Source of the DNA: Enemella evansiae
Lineage (GTDB): Bacteria; Actinomycetota; Actinomycetes; Propionibacteriales; Propionibacteriaceae
Direction: 5' to 3'
NCBI RefSeq assembly: GCF_002250705.1
Contig: NZ_NMVP01000003.1
Coordinates: forward strand, 1 to 64,000
DNA length: 64,000 nt
The notes beneath the pieces are model-generated. The model saw nothing but the letters and a program-made list of their open reading frames with translations, had not been told where the DNA came from and ran no database searches. Of the stretch, positions 45,139 to 53,924 are shown in pieces. The position numbers were made by a program, and so were the translations under genes. Position 1 is the first letter of the stretch. The number at the start of each line of letters is the position of its first letter.

Positions 45139-45867
45139 GTGGCGAGAGTCCTTCCGAAGCAGAAGTCGGTGCGGTTGTCGGTGCGCATCGCGCTGGTGAT
45201 CGCCATGTGGATCGCGCTGCTGTGGGGTGTGTGGACCGGGCTGCGCCCCGATCTGGGCGATGCCGGCGGCTTCTTCGCGATCGGGCAGCCGAACTGGTTC
45301 CTGATGGCGGCGTTCGCGCTGCTCCTCTGGATCCTCAGCCCGCAGCTGAGCAAGCGGATCCCACCGATCTGGGCCGTGCTGGGTGCGCTGCTGCTCACCC
45401 CGAGCGTCTTCTCCGTTCGGGTGGCGGCCAGTGAACTGCACGAACAGTTCGTCGCTCTCCCGCAGGCCGCGACGGTCGTCGCGGTGCATGAGCGGGTCCG
45501 TGATGACAGCGGCGATCCGAAGCCGATGACCTTTCGCTTCGCCGACGGTACGCGGGAGCGCGGCTTCAGCAGCGGCTCGAGCGACTGGGATTCGGTCAGC
45601 CAGCGCCACTCGTACCCGGGCCTGGGCGAGGAGGTGCTGGTCGGTCGCGATCCATGGCAGATCCTTCCGACGCATGAGGTCACCCGCGATATCGGAACCT
45701 CCGCAGCCGCCGGTATCGCGGTCCTGTTCGCCACTCCCGGGGTGCTCGCGGTGCTGCTCCTCGGCGGATTCTCGATCTCGGTGCTGACCCGCCGCGAGAG
45801 CGCGCTGCACGCCGCCGAGCGCGGCGAGTGGGGCGAGAAGGAGAAGGACCCGCTGGACTTCAGCTGA
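45139..45867 (+). CDS. Membrane protein of unknown function
   Basis: 242 residues. A cationic start, three hydrophobic spans within about 15-95, a soluble loop of about 90 residues (HERVRDDSGDPKPMTFRFAD), and one last span (AAAGIAVLFATPGVLAVLLLG) before an acidic end. The loop-between-spans plan resembles DUF3592-type proteins, but the match is weak. GTG start at 45139, 9 bp after the antiporter stop. Confidence 0.6.
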   Translation: MARVLPKQKSVRLSVRIALVIAMWIALLWGVWTGLRPDLGDAGGFFAIGQPNWFLMAAFALLLWILSPQLSKRIPPIWAVLGALLLTPSVFSVRVAASELHEQFVALPQAATVVAVHERVRDDSGDPKPMTFRFADGTRERGFSSGSSDWDSVSQRHSYPGLGEEVLVGRDPWQILPTHEVTRDIGTSAAAGIAVLFATPGVLAVLLLGGFSISVLTRRESALHAAERGEWGEKEKDPLDFS

Positions 45868-45911
45868 GCGGCCGACTGGTCAGGCGGTCGCGAACCCGCG
45901 GAAGGACGGAA

Positions 45912-46430
45912 TCAGACGGGGTTCGCGGTCGGCGGGGTCGGCAGGCAGACGGTGTCGCCCTCGACCTTGATCGAGGTGGGGGCGTTGTCGATCATCGAGT
46001 CGTAGTTGTCGCCGATGATGACCTCGACCGAGCGGTCCGCCCGGCCGTCGCCGACCTTCTCGAAGCCCTTGAACTGGGAATTCACCAGATTCACCTCGGG
46101 CGCGTCTGCACCGAAACCGCGGATCTGCGACTTGTCCTGCGGGGCGTCGGCGTTCGCCACCTTGGTCACCTTGAAGCCCTGCTTCTTCAGCTGCTGGGAG
46201 ACCTCGGCCGCCTTGCCGCGCTTGTTGCTGGCGTTCAGCACCCGGACCGAGACGATCTCGGATTTCAGGGTGCTGTCCTGCACCTGCATCTGCACGCACG
46301 GCGCGACATAGGGCGGCGGCAATGGGGCGACGACCTTCTCGTAACCCCACTTGGCCGCGAAGCCCAGCAGGGCCAACAGGGCGAGCAGCGTCAGCGGGGT
46401 CCTGGCGACCCGCCAGATCCGGCCTAGCAC
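45912..46430 (-). CDS. LytR_C domain membrane protein
   Basis: 172 residues: one N-terminal span (LTLLALLALLGFAAKWG), then a LytR C-terminal domain (VSVRVLNASNKRGKAAEVSQ, VEVIIGDNYDSM). This domain is found after LCP cell-wall ligases and as stand-alone proteins; role unknown. AAGGAG eight bases before the GTG at 46430 decides the start over GTG 46439. It lies downstream of the 97-residue gene at 46470-46763. Confidence 0.75.
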   Translation of the reverse strand: MLGRIWRVARTPLTLLALLALLGFAAKWGYEKVVAPLPPPYVAPCVQMQVQDSTLKSEIVSVRVLNASNKRGKAAEVSQQLKKQGFKVTKVANADAPQDKSQIRGFGADAPEVNLVNSQFKGFEKVGDGRADRSVEVIIGDNYDSMIDNAPTSIKVEGDTVCLPTPPTANPV

Positions 46431-46469
46431 GCAATCCACTCCTTGTTCGGCGCCACGGACCGGGCCAGC

Positions 46470-46763
46470 CTACTTGAGCTCCAGAACTCTCGCGTGCATC
46501 GTCTGGCGTTGTTGCAGCGCGGCGCGCAGTGCACGGTGCAGACCATCCTCGAGATAGAGCTCCCCGCGCCACGAGACGACATGGGCGAAGAGGTCGCCAT
46601 AGAACGTGGAATCCTCCTCCAGCAGGGCTTCCAGGTCGAGAGTCCGCTTGGTGGTCACCAGCTGGTCGAGCCGCACCTGGTGGGGCGCGATGGCGGCCCA
46701 CTGCTTCTGCACGTAGCCGTGGTCGGGGTACGGGCGGGTGTCACCGACTCGCTTGAAGATCAC
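46470..46763 (-). CDS. Conserved 97-residue actinobacterial protein
   Basis: The sequence (VGDTRPYPDHGY, RLDQLVTTKRTLDLEALL, DGLHRALRAALQQRQ) belongs to a highly conserved small actinobacterial family. The DGLHR segment recalls ParB/sulfiredoxin-type folds. As I recall, such proteins are sometimes labelled VapB antitoxin; no toxin gene adjoins, so that label is not adopted. It is divergent from the HerA-like gene and followed by the LytR_C gene, a pairing that I believe recurs in actinobacteria. Confidence 0.7.
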   Translation of the reverse strand: MIFKRVGDTRPYPDHGYVQKQWAAIAPHQVRLDQLVTTKRTLDLEALLEEDSTFYGDLFAHVVSWRGELYLEDGLHRALRAALQQRQTMHARVLELK

Positions 46764-46868
46764 CCGGCCACAATAGTCAAGGGCATCGGCGGTTCCCGGG
46801 TGTCCTTCATTACGATTTGGACCCGATGGCTGGTGCGTGCCGACACGCCGTATGCCAATCTAGGCACC

Positions 46869-48515
46869 ATGACCGAGACCCCGCAGGACAAGGCCACCGA
46901 CGCCCCCGCTGTCCCCTCCGCGCCCGCCGCAACCCCCGAATCCGCCCTCTCGGAGCAGGCCACGCAGATCCAGCAGGGTTACACCTTCGACGCCCCGGCG
47001 ATCGGTCTCGGCGTCCTGATGGAGAACGACGCGCCGGTGCCGGCCGCCAAGGTGCAGATCCCGCTCGGCATGCTGAACCGGCACGGTCTGGTCGCCGGCG
47101 CCACCGGAACCGGCAAGACCAAGACCCTGCAGGGGATGGCCGAACAGATCTCCGCCGCCGGCGTACCGGTCTTCGCCGCCGACATCAAGGGCGACCTGTC
47201 CGGGCTGGCCTCCCCCGGTGAGCCGAACGACAAGCTGACCGCACGGGTGCAGAAGATCGGCCAGAACTGGCAGCCGACCGCGTCGCCGGTCGAGTTCTTC
47301 GCCCTCGGCGGGATCGGCGACGGGGTCCCGGTGCGGGCGACGGTGACCAGCTTCGGACCGACCCTGCTGTCCAAGGTGCTCGGCCTGAACGCCACCCAGG
47401 AGTCCTCGCTCGGCCTGGTCTTCCACTACGCCGACTCCAAGGGCCTGGCCCTGCTGGATCTCTCCGACCTGCAGGCGGTGCTCACCCACCTGACCAGCGA
47501 TGAGGGCAAGGCGGAGCTGAAGGACATCGGCGGCCTCTCCCCGGCGACCGTCGGGGTGATCCTGCGCGCGATCATCAACCTCTCCGAGCAGGGTGCGGAC
47601 AAGTTCTTCGGCGAACCGGAGTTCGAGACCGGCGACCTGCTGCGGACCACCGACGACGGACGCGGGGTGATCTCGCTGATGGAGCTGCCGAACCTGCAGG
47701 ACCGGCCGGCGATCTTCTCCACCTTCTTGATGTGGCTGCTCGCCGAGCTGTTCCAGGACCTGCCCGAGGTCGGCGATGTGGACAAGCCCAAGCTGGTCTT
47801 CTTCTTCGACGAGGCGCACCTGCTGTTCGCCGACGCGTCCAAGGCGTTCCTGGATGCGATCGCCCAGACCGTACGCCTGATCCGCTCGAAGGGCGTCGGT
47901 GTCTTCTTCGTCACCCAGACCCCCAAGGACGTGCCCGACGACGTGCTGGCCCAGCTCGGTTCCCGGGTGCAGCACCAGTTGCGCGCCCACACCCCGAACG
48001 ATGCGAAGGCGCTCAAGCAGACCGTCGCCACCTTCCCCAAGTCGGCCTACGACCTCGGGGAAGTCCTGCAGACATTGGGAATCGGCGAGGCGATCGTCAC
48101 CGTGATGGATCCCGACGGTGCGCCCACCCCGGTCGCCTGGACCCGGATGTACGCCCCCCAGTCACTGATGGCGCCGACCCCGCAGCAGCAGATCGCCGGT
48201 ACCGTGCAGGCCTCGCCGCTGCAGGCCAAGTACGGCCAGGCCGTCGACCGCGAATCGGCCCGCGAGATCCTCGCCAAGCGCGTCGAGGACGGTGCCAGGG
48301 CAGCCGCCGAGGCGCAGGCCGCCGAGGAACAGGCCAAGAACGATGCCGCCGCCCAGCAGCAGGCCGAACGCGACACCCGGGCCGCGGAGAAGTCCCGTGG
48401 CAAGGAGAAGAGCGTGGTCGAGCAGGTCGTCGGGTCGCCGGTCTTCCGCGACATCGCCCGCACCGCCAGCCGGGAGATCATGCGCTCGCTGTTCGGGACC
48501 CGCCGGCGCCGCTGA
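46869..48515 (+). CDS. HerA-like helicase/ATPase (DUF853)
   Basis: 548 residues of the FtsK/HerA ATPase group. Walker A GATGTGKTKT (about 78-87), Walker B LVFFFDEAHLLF (about 310-321), and a VGVFFVTQTPKDVPDDVL sensor segment. The C-terminal 100 residues are a charged Ala/Gln/Glu coiled coil (RAAAEAQAAEEQAKNDAAAQ) ending in a basic tail. Stand-alone DUF853 proteins may remodel DNA or proteins; no NurA partner is visible. Confidence 0.88.
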   Translation: MTETPQDKATDAPAVPSAPAATPESALSEQATQIQQGYTFDAPAIGLGVLMENDAPVPAAKVQIPLGMLNRHGLVAGATGTGKTKTLQGMAEQISAAGVPVFAADIKGDLSGLASPGEPNDKLTARVQKIGQNWQPTASPVEFFALGGIGDGVPVRATVTSFGPTLLSKVLGLNATQESSLGLVFHYADSKGLALLDLSDLQAVLTHLTSDEGKAELKDIGGLSPATVGVILRAIINLSEQGADKFFGEPEFETGDLLRTTDDGRGVISLMELPNLQDRPAIFSTFLMWLLAELFQDLPEVGDVDKPKLVFFFDEAHLLFADASKAFLDAIAQTVRLIRSKGVGVFFVTQTPKDVPDDVLAQLGSRVQHQLRAHTPNDAKALKQTVATFPKSAYDLGEVLQTLGIGEAIVTVMDPDGAPTPVAWTRMYAPQSLMAPTPQQQIAGTVQASPLQAKYGQAVDRESAREILAKRVEDGARAAAEAQAAEEQAKNDAAAQQQAERDTRAAEKSRGKEKSVVEQVVGSPVFRDIARTASREIMRSLFGTRRRR

Positions 48516-48521
48516 GATCCG

Positions 48522-48552
48522 AGCTGCCCTCTCGCTCAGTGAGAGGGCAGCT
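48522..48552 (+). terminator. Hairpin terminator after the HerA-like gene
   Basis: AGCTGCCCTCTC (48522-48533) pairs perfectly with GAGAGGGCAGCT (48541-48552), loop of seven. Only TT follows, so it would be a stem-type terminator with a weak tract. It starts 6 bp after the stop codon. Confidence 0.65.
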
Positions 48553-48585
48553 TCCGGCTGCGGGGTGCTCGGCTCATGCTGGAGC

Positions 48586-49566
48586 ATGGCCAATGCAGCC
48601 GCGGCAGTGTTGCCGCAGACATCACCGCAGACCGAATTCCTGGTGCTCCGGGAACGCCGCCAGGAGGCCGACGGGGTCGTCAGCCTGGTCTTCGGCCGGG
48701 CCGACGGGGGCCGGCTGCCCGACTGGGCGCCCGGTGCGCACATCGACCTCCATCTGCCCTCGGGCCACACCCGCCAGTACTCGCTGTGCGGGGACCGCTG
48801 GGATCCGACCAGCTACCGGGTCGCGGTGCTCCGCGAGACCGCGGGCGGCGGTGGGTCGGCCTACGTGCACGACCAGCTCCGGGTCGGTGATCAGGTCGGT
48901 GTCGGCGGACCGCGCAACAACTTCGCCCTGGTGCCCGCCGCGGCGTACCGATTCATCGCCGGCGGCATCGGGATCACCCCGATCCTGCCGATGATCGACC
49001 AGGCCGAGCGGCTCGGCATCGACTGGCAGCTGCTCTACGGCGGCCGCAGCCGTGCCTCGATGGCCTTCGCCGCCGAGCTCACCGAACGATACGGCGAGCG
49101 GGTCCGGCTGCATCCCCAGGACGAGCACGGGTTGCTGCCGCTGGCCGGTTACCTCGCCGAGGATCCGGCGGCGACCGTCTACGCCTGCGGGCCGGGTCCG
49201 CTGCTCGCCGCGCTGCGTGAGGTCACCGCGGACCGCCCTCCGGGCCGGGTCCGCACCGAACGGTTCGTGGCCGCCAATCCCGCGGTCCCGGTGCGCGCCG
49301 AATCCTTCGAGATCTGCCTGGCCCGCAGCGGCCGCACCCTCACCGTCACCCCGGAACGCACCATCCTGCAGACCCTGCAGAGCAACGGCGTACCGGTGGT
49401 CTCCTCCTGCGCCCAGGGGCTCTGCGGAACCTGCGAAACCGGTGTCCTGGAAGGGATTCCCGATCATCGTGACTCGCTGCTCGATGACGAGGAGCAGGCC
49501 CGCGGGGACTGCATGTTCGTCTGCGTATCGCGGTCCGCCGGCCCGAGGCTGGTGCTCGATGTCTGA
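48586..49566 (+). CDS. Phthalate dioxygenase reductase-type [2Fe-2S] reductase
   Basis: 326 residues: flavin domain (RQYSLCGD near 58), NAD domain (FIAGGIGITPILPMI near 128-142, CGPGPLL near 198), and a C-terminal plant-type ferredoxin with CAQGLCGTC plus a late Cys (MFVCVSR). This is the VanB/PDR order. It overlaps the P450 start by 8 bp, so it probably feeds electrons from NADH to that P450, a two-protein analogue of the fused CYP116B enzymes. Confidence 0.88.
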   Translation: MANAAAAVLPQTSPQTEFLVLRERRQEADGVVSLVFGRADGGRLPDWAPGAHIDLHLPSGHTRQYSLCGDRWDPTSYRVAVLRETAGGGGSAYVHDQLRVGDQVGVGGPRNNFALVPAAAYRFIAGGIGITPILPMIDQAERLGIDWQLLYGGRSRASMAFAAELTERYGERVRLHPQDEHGLLPLAGYLAEDPAATVYACGPGPLLAALREVTADRPPGRVRTERFVAANPAVPVRAESFEICLARSGRTLTVTPERTILQTLQSNGVPVVSSCAQGLCGTCETGVLEGIPDHRDSLLDDEEQARGDCMFVCVSRSAGPRLVLDV

Positions 49567-50749
49567 GCTGCCGGTCCTCGACGACGACCCGTTCGGCCCC
49601 GAGATCCTGGCCGACCCGCACGACTTCCTGACCCGGTTGCGGGAGGCCGGGCCGCTGGTCCGGCTGTCCCGCTACGACGTGCTCGCCGTCGGCCGGTACG
49701 CCGAGGCGTACGCCGCGCTGGTCGACTGGCAGCGCTGCATCTCCTCCGCCGGCGTGGGACTCGCCGACTTCCGCACCGAGAAGCCGTGGCGGCCACCCAG
49801 CCTGCTGCTGGAGGCCGACCCGCCGCGCCACGACGCCCCGCGGGCAGTGCTGACCAAGGTGCTCAGTGCCCGCGCGCTGCGCCGGCTGCGCGAGCAGTGG
49901 CAGGCCGATGCGGCCGCCGTGGTCGACCGCGCCCTGGCCGGCGGCGGTGAGCTGGACGGTGTCACCGACCTGGCCGAGGCGTTCCCGTTGCGCGTCTTCC
50001 CCGACGCCGTCGGGCTCACCCCCGAGGGCCGGGAACACCTGCTGCCATACGGATCCTTCGCGTTCAACGCCTTCGGGCCGCGCAACGAGATCGTCACCGA
50101 GGCCGCGAAGACCGTGCAGCCGCACGTCGACTGGGTGAGCGAGCAGACCGCCCGGGACCGGCTCGCACCCGGCGGATTCGGTGCCCAGATCTGGGAGGCC
50201 GCCGACCGCGGCGACATCACCCACGAGCAGGCCCCGCTGATGGTCCGCTCCCTGCTCACCGCCGGCGTGGACACCACCGTCAACGGGATCGCCGCGACCC
50301 TGTACGCGCTGGCGAGCAATCCGAGTGAATACGACCGGTTGCGCGCCGATCCCGGGCTCGGCCGGTTGGCGTTCGAGGAGGCGGTGCGCTGGGAGTCGCC
50401 GGTGCAGACCTTCTTCCGCACCGCCACCGAACCGGTACCGCTCGGTGGTGCCGAGGTGCCGGCCGATCAGAAGCTGCTGGTCTTCCTGGGCAGCGCGAAC
50501 CGGGACCCGCGGCACTGGAGCGACCCGGACCGCTACGACCTGACCCGCGACCCGTCGGGCCATGTCGGTTTCGGGATGGGGATCCATCAGTGCGCCGGGC
50601 AGCACGTGGCCCGGATGGAGGCGGAGATCCTGCTCGGCGAGATCGCCCGGCGGGTGGCGAAGATCGAGCTGGTCGGTGACCCGGTACGCAAGCTGAACAA
50701 CACCCTGCGTTCCTGGCAGCGCCTGCCGCTGCGGCTGCACGCGGCGTGA
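49559..50749 (+). CDS. Cytochrome P450, probable aromatic O-demethylase
   Basis: 396 residues. I-helix LLTAGVDTTVNGI (AGxDTT, about 223-235), ExxR in FEEAVRWESP, and the heme loop FGMGIHQCAGQHVAR with Cys ligand about 347. The heme loop and QHVARMEAE resemble CYP199-type 4-methoxybenzoate and related aromatic demethylases. Context supports this: AAHS transporter, IclR, and VanA/VanB next door. Substrate remains inferred. The start ATG 49559 lies within the reductase gene's last codons. Confidence 0.85.
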   Translation: MSELPVLDDDPFGPEILADPHDFLTRLREAGPLVRLSRYDVLAVGRYAEAYAALVDWQRCISSAGVGLADFRTEKPWRPPSLLLEADPPRHDAPRAVLTKVLSARALRRLREQWQADAAAVVDRALAGGGELDGVTDLAEAFPLRVFPDAVGLTPEGREHLLPYGSFAFNAFGPRNEIVTEAAKTVQPHVDWVSEQTARDRLAPGGFGAQIWEAADRGDITHEQAPLMVRSLLTAGVDTTVNGIAATLYALASNPSEYDRLRADPGLGRLAFEEAVRWESPVQTFFRTATEPVPLGGAEVPADQKLLVFLGSANRDPRHWSDPDRYDLTRDPSGHVGFGMGIHQCAGQHVARMEAEILLGEIARRVAKIELVGDPVRKLNNTLRSWQRLPLRLHAA

Positions 50750-50761
50750 CACCATCGGCAC

Positions 50762-51544
50762 ATGGCTGGCAGCGGGCCGCGCCCGGATGAGGAACCGCCG
50801 CCCTCGGTGATCGGCCGAGTGGTGCGGATCCTGGCGGTGTTCTCACCCGAGGTCCCGCGGCTCACCGTCACCGAGATCGCCCGGCGCACCGGCCTGCCAC
50901 TGCCCTCGGCCTCCCGGCTGGTCGGGCAGCTCGTCACCGAGGGACTGCTGGAGCGTACCGGTCAGGGAATCCAACTGGGGTTGAGAATGTGGGAACTGGC
51001 GGCGCGCGCCCAACCGGTGCTCGACCTGCGGGACACCGCGCTGCCGTTCATGCAGGTGCTGCACGCCGGCGTCGGTCAGCACACCCAGCTCGGCATCCTG
51101 GACGGGGTCGAGGTGATCTTCCTGGAGCGGCTGGCCGCACCGGGGGCGGCGGTGAACTACTCCCGGATCGCCGGCCGGATGCCGCTGCACCAGTCGTCCT
51201 CGGGACTGGTGCTGCTCGCCCACGCCGAAGTCGACCTGCTGGACCGGGTGCTCAGCGGCCCGCTGCCCGCGGCCACCGCCAACACCGTCGTGCACCCGGA
51301 CCGGCTGCGCGCGCTGCTGGCCCACATCCGCCGCATCGGGTACGCCTACACCCCTGGTTTCGTGCACCCCGACACCGCCGGGCTCGCCGTCCCGCTGCGC
51401 CGCGGGCGGCGCGTGGTGGCCGCGCTGTCGCTCATCGTGCCGAACAACGAGCGGGCCCGTGACCACCTCGCGGCGCTGCAGGAATGCGCCCGGCAGGTGT
51501 CACTGGCGCTCGGGAGCGAGCGGCGCCCCCGGCTCGGGGGCTGA
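50762..51544 (+). CDS. IclR family transcriptional regulator
   Basis: 260 residues. The N-terminal winged helix (VVRILAVFSPEVPRLTVTEI, GLPLPSASRLVGQLVTEGLL) is followed by the IclR effector domain (RIAGRMPLHQSSSGLVLLA). IclR proteins often govern aromatic catabolism. It begins 12 bp after the P450 stop, so it is likely in that operon. The last 45 bp overlap the opposing transporter gene. Confidence 0.9.
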   Translation: MAGSGPRPDEEPPPSVIGRVVRILAVFSPEVPRLTVTEIARRTGLPLPSASRLVGQLVTEGLLERTGQGIQLGLRMWELAARAQPVLDLRDTALPFMQVLHAGVGQHTQLGILDGVEVIFLERLAAPGAAVNYSRIAGRMPLHQSSSGLVLLAHAEVDLLDRVLSGPLPAATANTVVHPDRLRALLAHIRRIGYAYTPGFVHPDTAGLAVPLRRGRRVVAALSLIVPNNERARDHLAALQECARQVSLALGSERRPRLGG

Positions 51545-52876
51545 CTCCTCGGCGGCCACCTCGGCGCTGCTGTCCACCGGCCGGCCGACGAACAGCAGCG
51601 CGATCCCGGCGATCACCATCGGGATCGCGAACACGAAGAACAGCTGCCGCGGGGTCCAGCCGGCGGCCAGCATCGCCCCGGCGCCCAGCGGCGCCAGGAT
51701 GGCACCGACCCGCCCGATCCCGACGGCCCAGCCGACACCGGTCGAGCGGACCGACGGCGGATAGCGGGTGGCGACGACCGCGTACATGCCGGCCACCGAG
51801 GCGTTGATGAAGAAGCCGACGACGACCGCGGTGATCAGTGCCGAGGTCGGCGAGGAGAGCGAGGCGGCGAACACCAGGAAGATCAGTGCCGAGCCGATCA
51901 GCGCGGCGATCTCCAGGACCTTGGCCGGCAGCTTGATCGCCAATGCGGCAAGGGTGAGCGCGCCGACGATGCCGCCCAGGCTGATCAGCACCCCGCCGAT
52001 CACCGACAGGTTCTCCGGCAGACCGGACTGGTTGAGCAGCCGCGGCGTCCACGAGTTCGCGAAGTAGAAGCCCGACATCAGACCGAAGAAGGCCACCCAC
52101 AACAAGATCGTGGTCCGCCCCAGCCGGCCGGTGAACATGTCGCGGATGCCGATCCGCTCGTGCTCGGAGACCAGCGGCAGTTCGGCCACCGGCTCGCGGC
52201 GCATCTTGGCCAGCACCCGGTTCACCTTGGCCAGCGCGTCGGCCGGCCGCCGCTCGACCAGATAGTGGATCGACTCCGGCACCAGCGCCCAGCAGGCGAT
52301 CAGGGCCACCAGGCCGACCGCGGCGCCGAGCCAGAAGGCCGACCGCCAGCCGCTCGCCTGGATCAGCGCCGCGGCGGCGAATCCGCCGACGGTGCCGCCG
52401 ACCGCGTACCCCGCGGAGTTCAGCACCACCGCCGGTTCCCGCCAGCGCCTGGTGGAGTATTCCGAGACGAAGGTGCTCAGGTTCGGCAGCATCGCACCGA
52501 TGCCGATCCCGGTCAGGAAGCGGAAGACGCCCAGCGTCAGCGCACTCGGCGCCAGCGCCGAGGCGGCCATGAAGATCGTCACCACCGTCAGCGCGCCGAG
52601 GGTGATGGTGCGGCGCCCGATCCGGTCGGCGAGCGGGGCGATCACGATCGAGCCGATCGCCATGCCGAACAGGCTGGCGCTGAGCAGGGTGCCCAATGCG
52701 CCCGGGCCGATGCCGAACTCGCGGCTCACCGAGGTGCTGGTGAACGCCATCACCAACACGTCGTAACCGTCGACGGTGTTCAGGAAGATGGCCACCAGCA
52801 CGGCGGCGGCCTGGGAGGGCGTCATCCGCCCGGTGCTCACGATGTCGCGAACGTCACGAGCCTGCGTGCCGCTCAT
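51500..52876 (-). CDS. MFS aromatic acid:H+ symporter (AAHS family)
   Basis: 458 residues with twelve spans. VDGYDVLVMAFTS in span 1 and LADRIGRRTITLGAL between spans 2 and 3 are AAHS hallmarks (compare VanK/PcaK). It probably imports vanillate-like or methoxybenzoate acids for the flanking demethylases. It is 49 bp downstream of the vanB-like gene on the same strand and overlaps the IclR gene's 3' end by 45 bp. The start is ATG 52876 with GGAGAG upstream. Confidence 0.87.
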   Translation of the reverse strand: MSGTQARDVRDIVSTGRMTPSQAAAVLVAIFLNTVDGYDVLVMAFTSTSVSREFGIGPGALGTLLSASLFGMAIGSIVIAPLADRIGRRTITLGALTVVTIFMAASALAPSALTLGVFRFLTGIGIGAMLPNLSTFVSEYSTRRWREPAVVLNSAGYAVGGTVGGFAAAALIQASGWRSAFWLGAAVGLVALIACWALVPESIHYLVERRPADALAKVNRVLAKMRREPVAELPLVSEHERIGIRDMFTGRLGRTTILLWVAFFGLMSGFYFANSWTPRLLNQSGLPENLSVIGGVLISLGGIVGALTLAALAIKLPAKVLEIAALIGSALIFLVFAASLSSPTSALITAVVVGFFINASVAGMYAVVATRYPPSVRSTGVGWAVGIGRVGAILAPLGAGAMLAAGWTPRQLFFVFAIPMVIAGIALLFVGRPVDSSAEVAAEESAPEPGAPLAPERQ

Positions 52877-52925
52877 GGGTCTCTCCTTGCTGGACGACTC
52901 CGTTGTCGCCCGTCGGTGATGGTTT

Positions 52926-53924
52926 CTAGGTGACGTCGATCCGGACCCGGGCCCGGTCACCGTTCTCGGCGGCGATCCGGGATACGCACGCGCACAGGCC
53001 ACCGCCGGATTCCTGTTCGTCGGGGCTGAAGAAGACATCGCGGTGGTCGATCGCGCCCTCCACCTCGAGCACCCGGACCTGGCACAGCCCGCATTCGCCC
53101 TTGCGGCAGTCCCACATCATCTCGACCCCGGCCGATTCCAGGGCCTCCAACATGGTGGCGTCCCGGCCGACGGTGGTGGTCACGCCGAGGCGGGGGATCG
53201 ATACCTCGAACTCCTGCGGTTCCCAGGAGCCGGAGTTGCCGAAGGTCTCGAAGCGCAGGTTCGTCACCGGCAGCCCGCGGGTGGCCCAGCCGCGGCGGAT
53301 CGCGTCCATCAGCCGGATCGGCCCGCACAGATAGACCTCGGTGCGCTGCGCCAGCGGATCGGCGGCGAGCTCGTCGAGCAGGGTGTCCACCGACAGCCCC
53401 GTGCCCTCGTCGTCGACGTGCATCCGGATCCGGTCCGGGTGCCGCTCGGCGAGCTCGGCGGCGTACGCCATCACCGGCCGGGACCGGCCCACATAGACCA
53501 GCTCGTAGTCGACACCGCGCTGCCGCAGCACCTCCGCCATCGCGCAGAGGGCGGTGATCCCGATCCCGCCGGCGAGCAGCAGGTAGCGCGGCGCGCCGAC
53601 CCCGAGCGGGAAGTTCTGCACCGGCTGGGTGACCCGGATCCGGTCACCGACCTGGAGCGAGTGCAGGTACGCCGAACCGCCGCGGCTGGCGGGGGCGAGC
53701 TGCACCGACAGTGCCACCCGGGAGCCGTCGGCGTCGGCGTCGACGATCGAGTAGGAGCGCAGGTCCTCACCGCCGGGGAGCGGCACCATCAGGTCCAGAT
53801 GGGAGCCGGCCGGCACCCGGGTCGGCATCGGCAGCGAGAGCTCCACCCGGCGTACCCGCTCGGCGACCTGACGGGTCGCCACCACCTCGGCGGTCTGCCA
53901 GACCCGATGGACGGTGGCAGCCAT
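52926..53924 (-). CDS. vanB: Vanillate O-demethylase reductase subunit
   Basis: 332 residues with the PDR order: flavin domain (LRSYSIVDAD near 56), NAD domain (LLLAGGIGITALCAM near 116), C-terminal [2Fe-2S] with CRKGECGLC and a distal Cys (GLCACVSR). It transfers electrons from NADH to the Rieske oxygenase encoded just upstream; TGATG overlap at 53922-53926 couples translation. Similar in plan to the P450-linked reductase at 48586-49566, a possible old duplication. Confidence 0.9.
   Translation of the reverse strand: MAATVHRVWQTAEVVATRQVAERVRRVELSLPMPTRVPAGSHLDLMVPLPGGEDLRSYSIVDADADGSRVALSVQLAPASRGGSAYLHSLQVGDRIRVTQPVQNFPLGVGAPRYLLLAGGIGITALCAMAEVLRQRGVDYELVYVGRSRPVMAYAAELAERHPDRIRMHVDDEGTGLSVDTLLDELAADPLAQRTEVYLCGPIRLMDAIRRGWATRGLPVTNLRFETFGNSGSWEPQEFEVSIPRLGVTTTVGRDATMLEALESAGVEMMWDCRKGECGLCQVRVLEVEGAIDHRDVFFSPDEQESGGGLCACVSRIAAENGDRARVRIDVT

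Noticed and set aside
46470..46763. VapB-type antitoxin
   Set aside because: No VapC or other toxin is adjacent and the sequence lacks an AbrB or ribbon-helix-helix motif; left as a conserved protein of unknown role.
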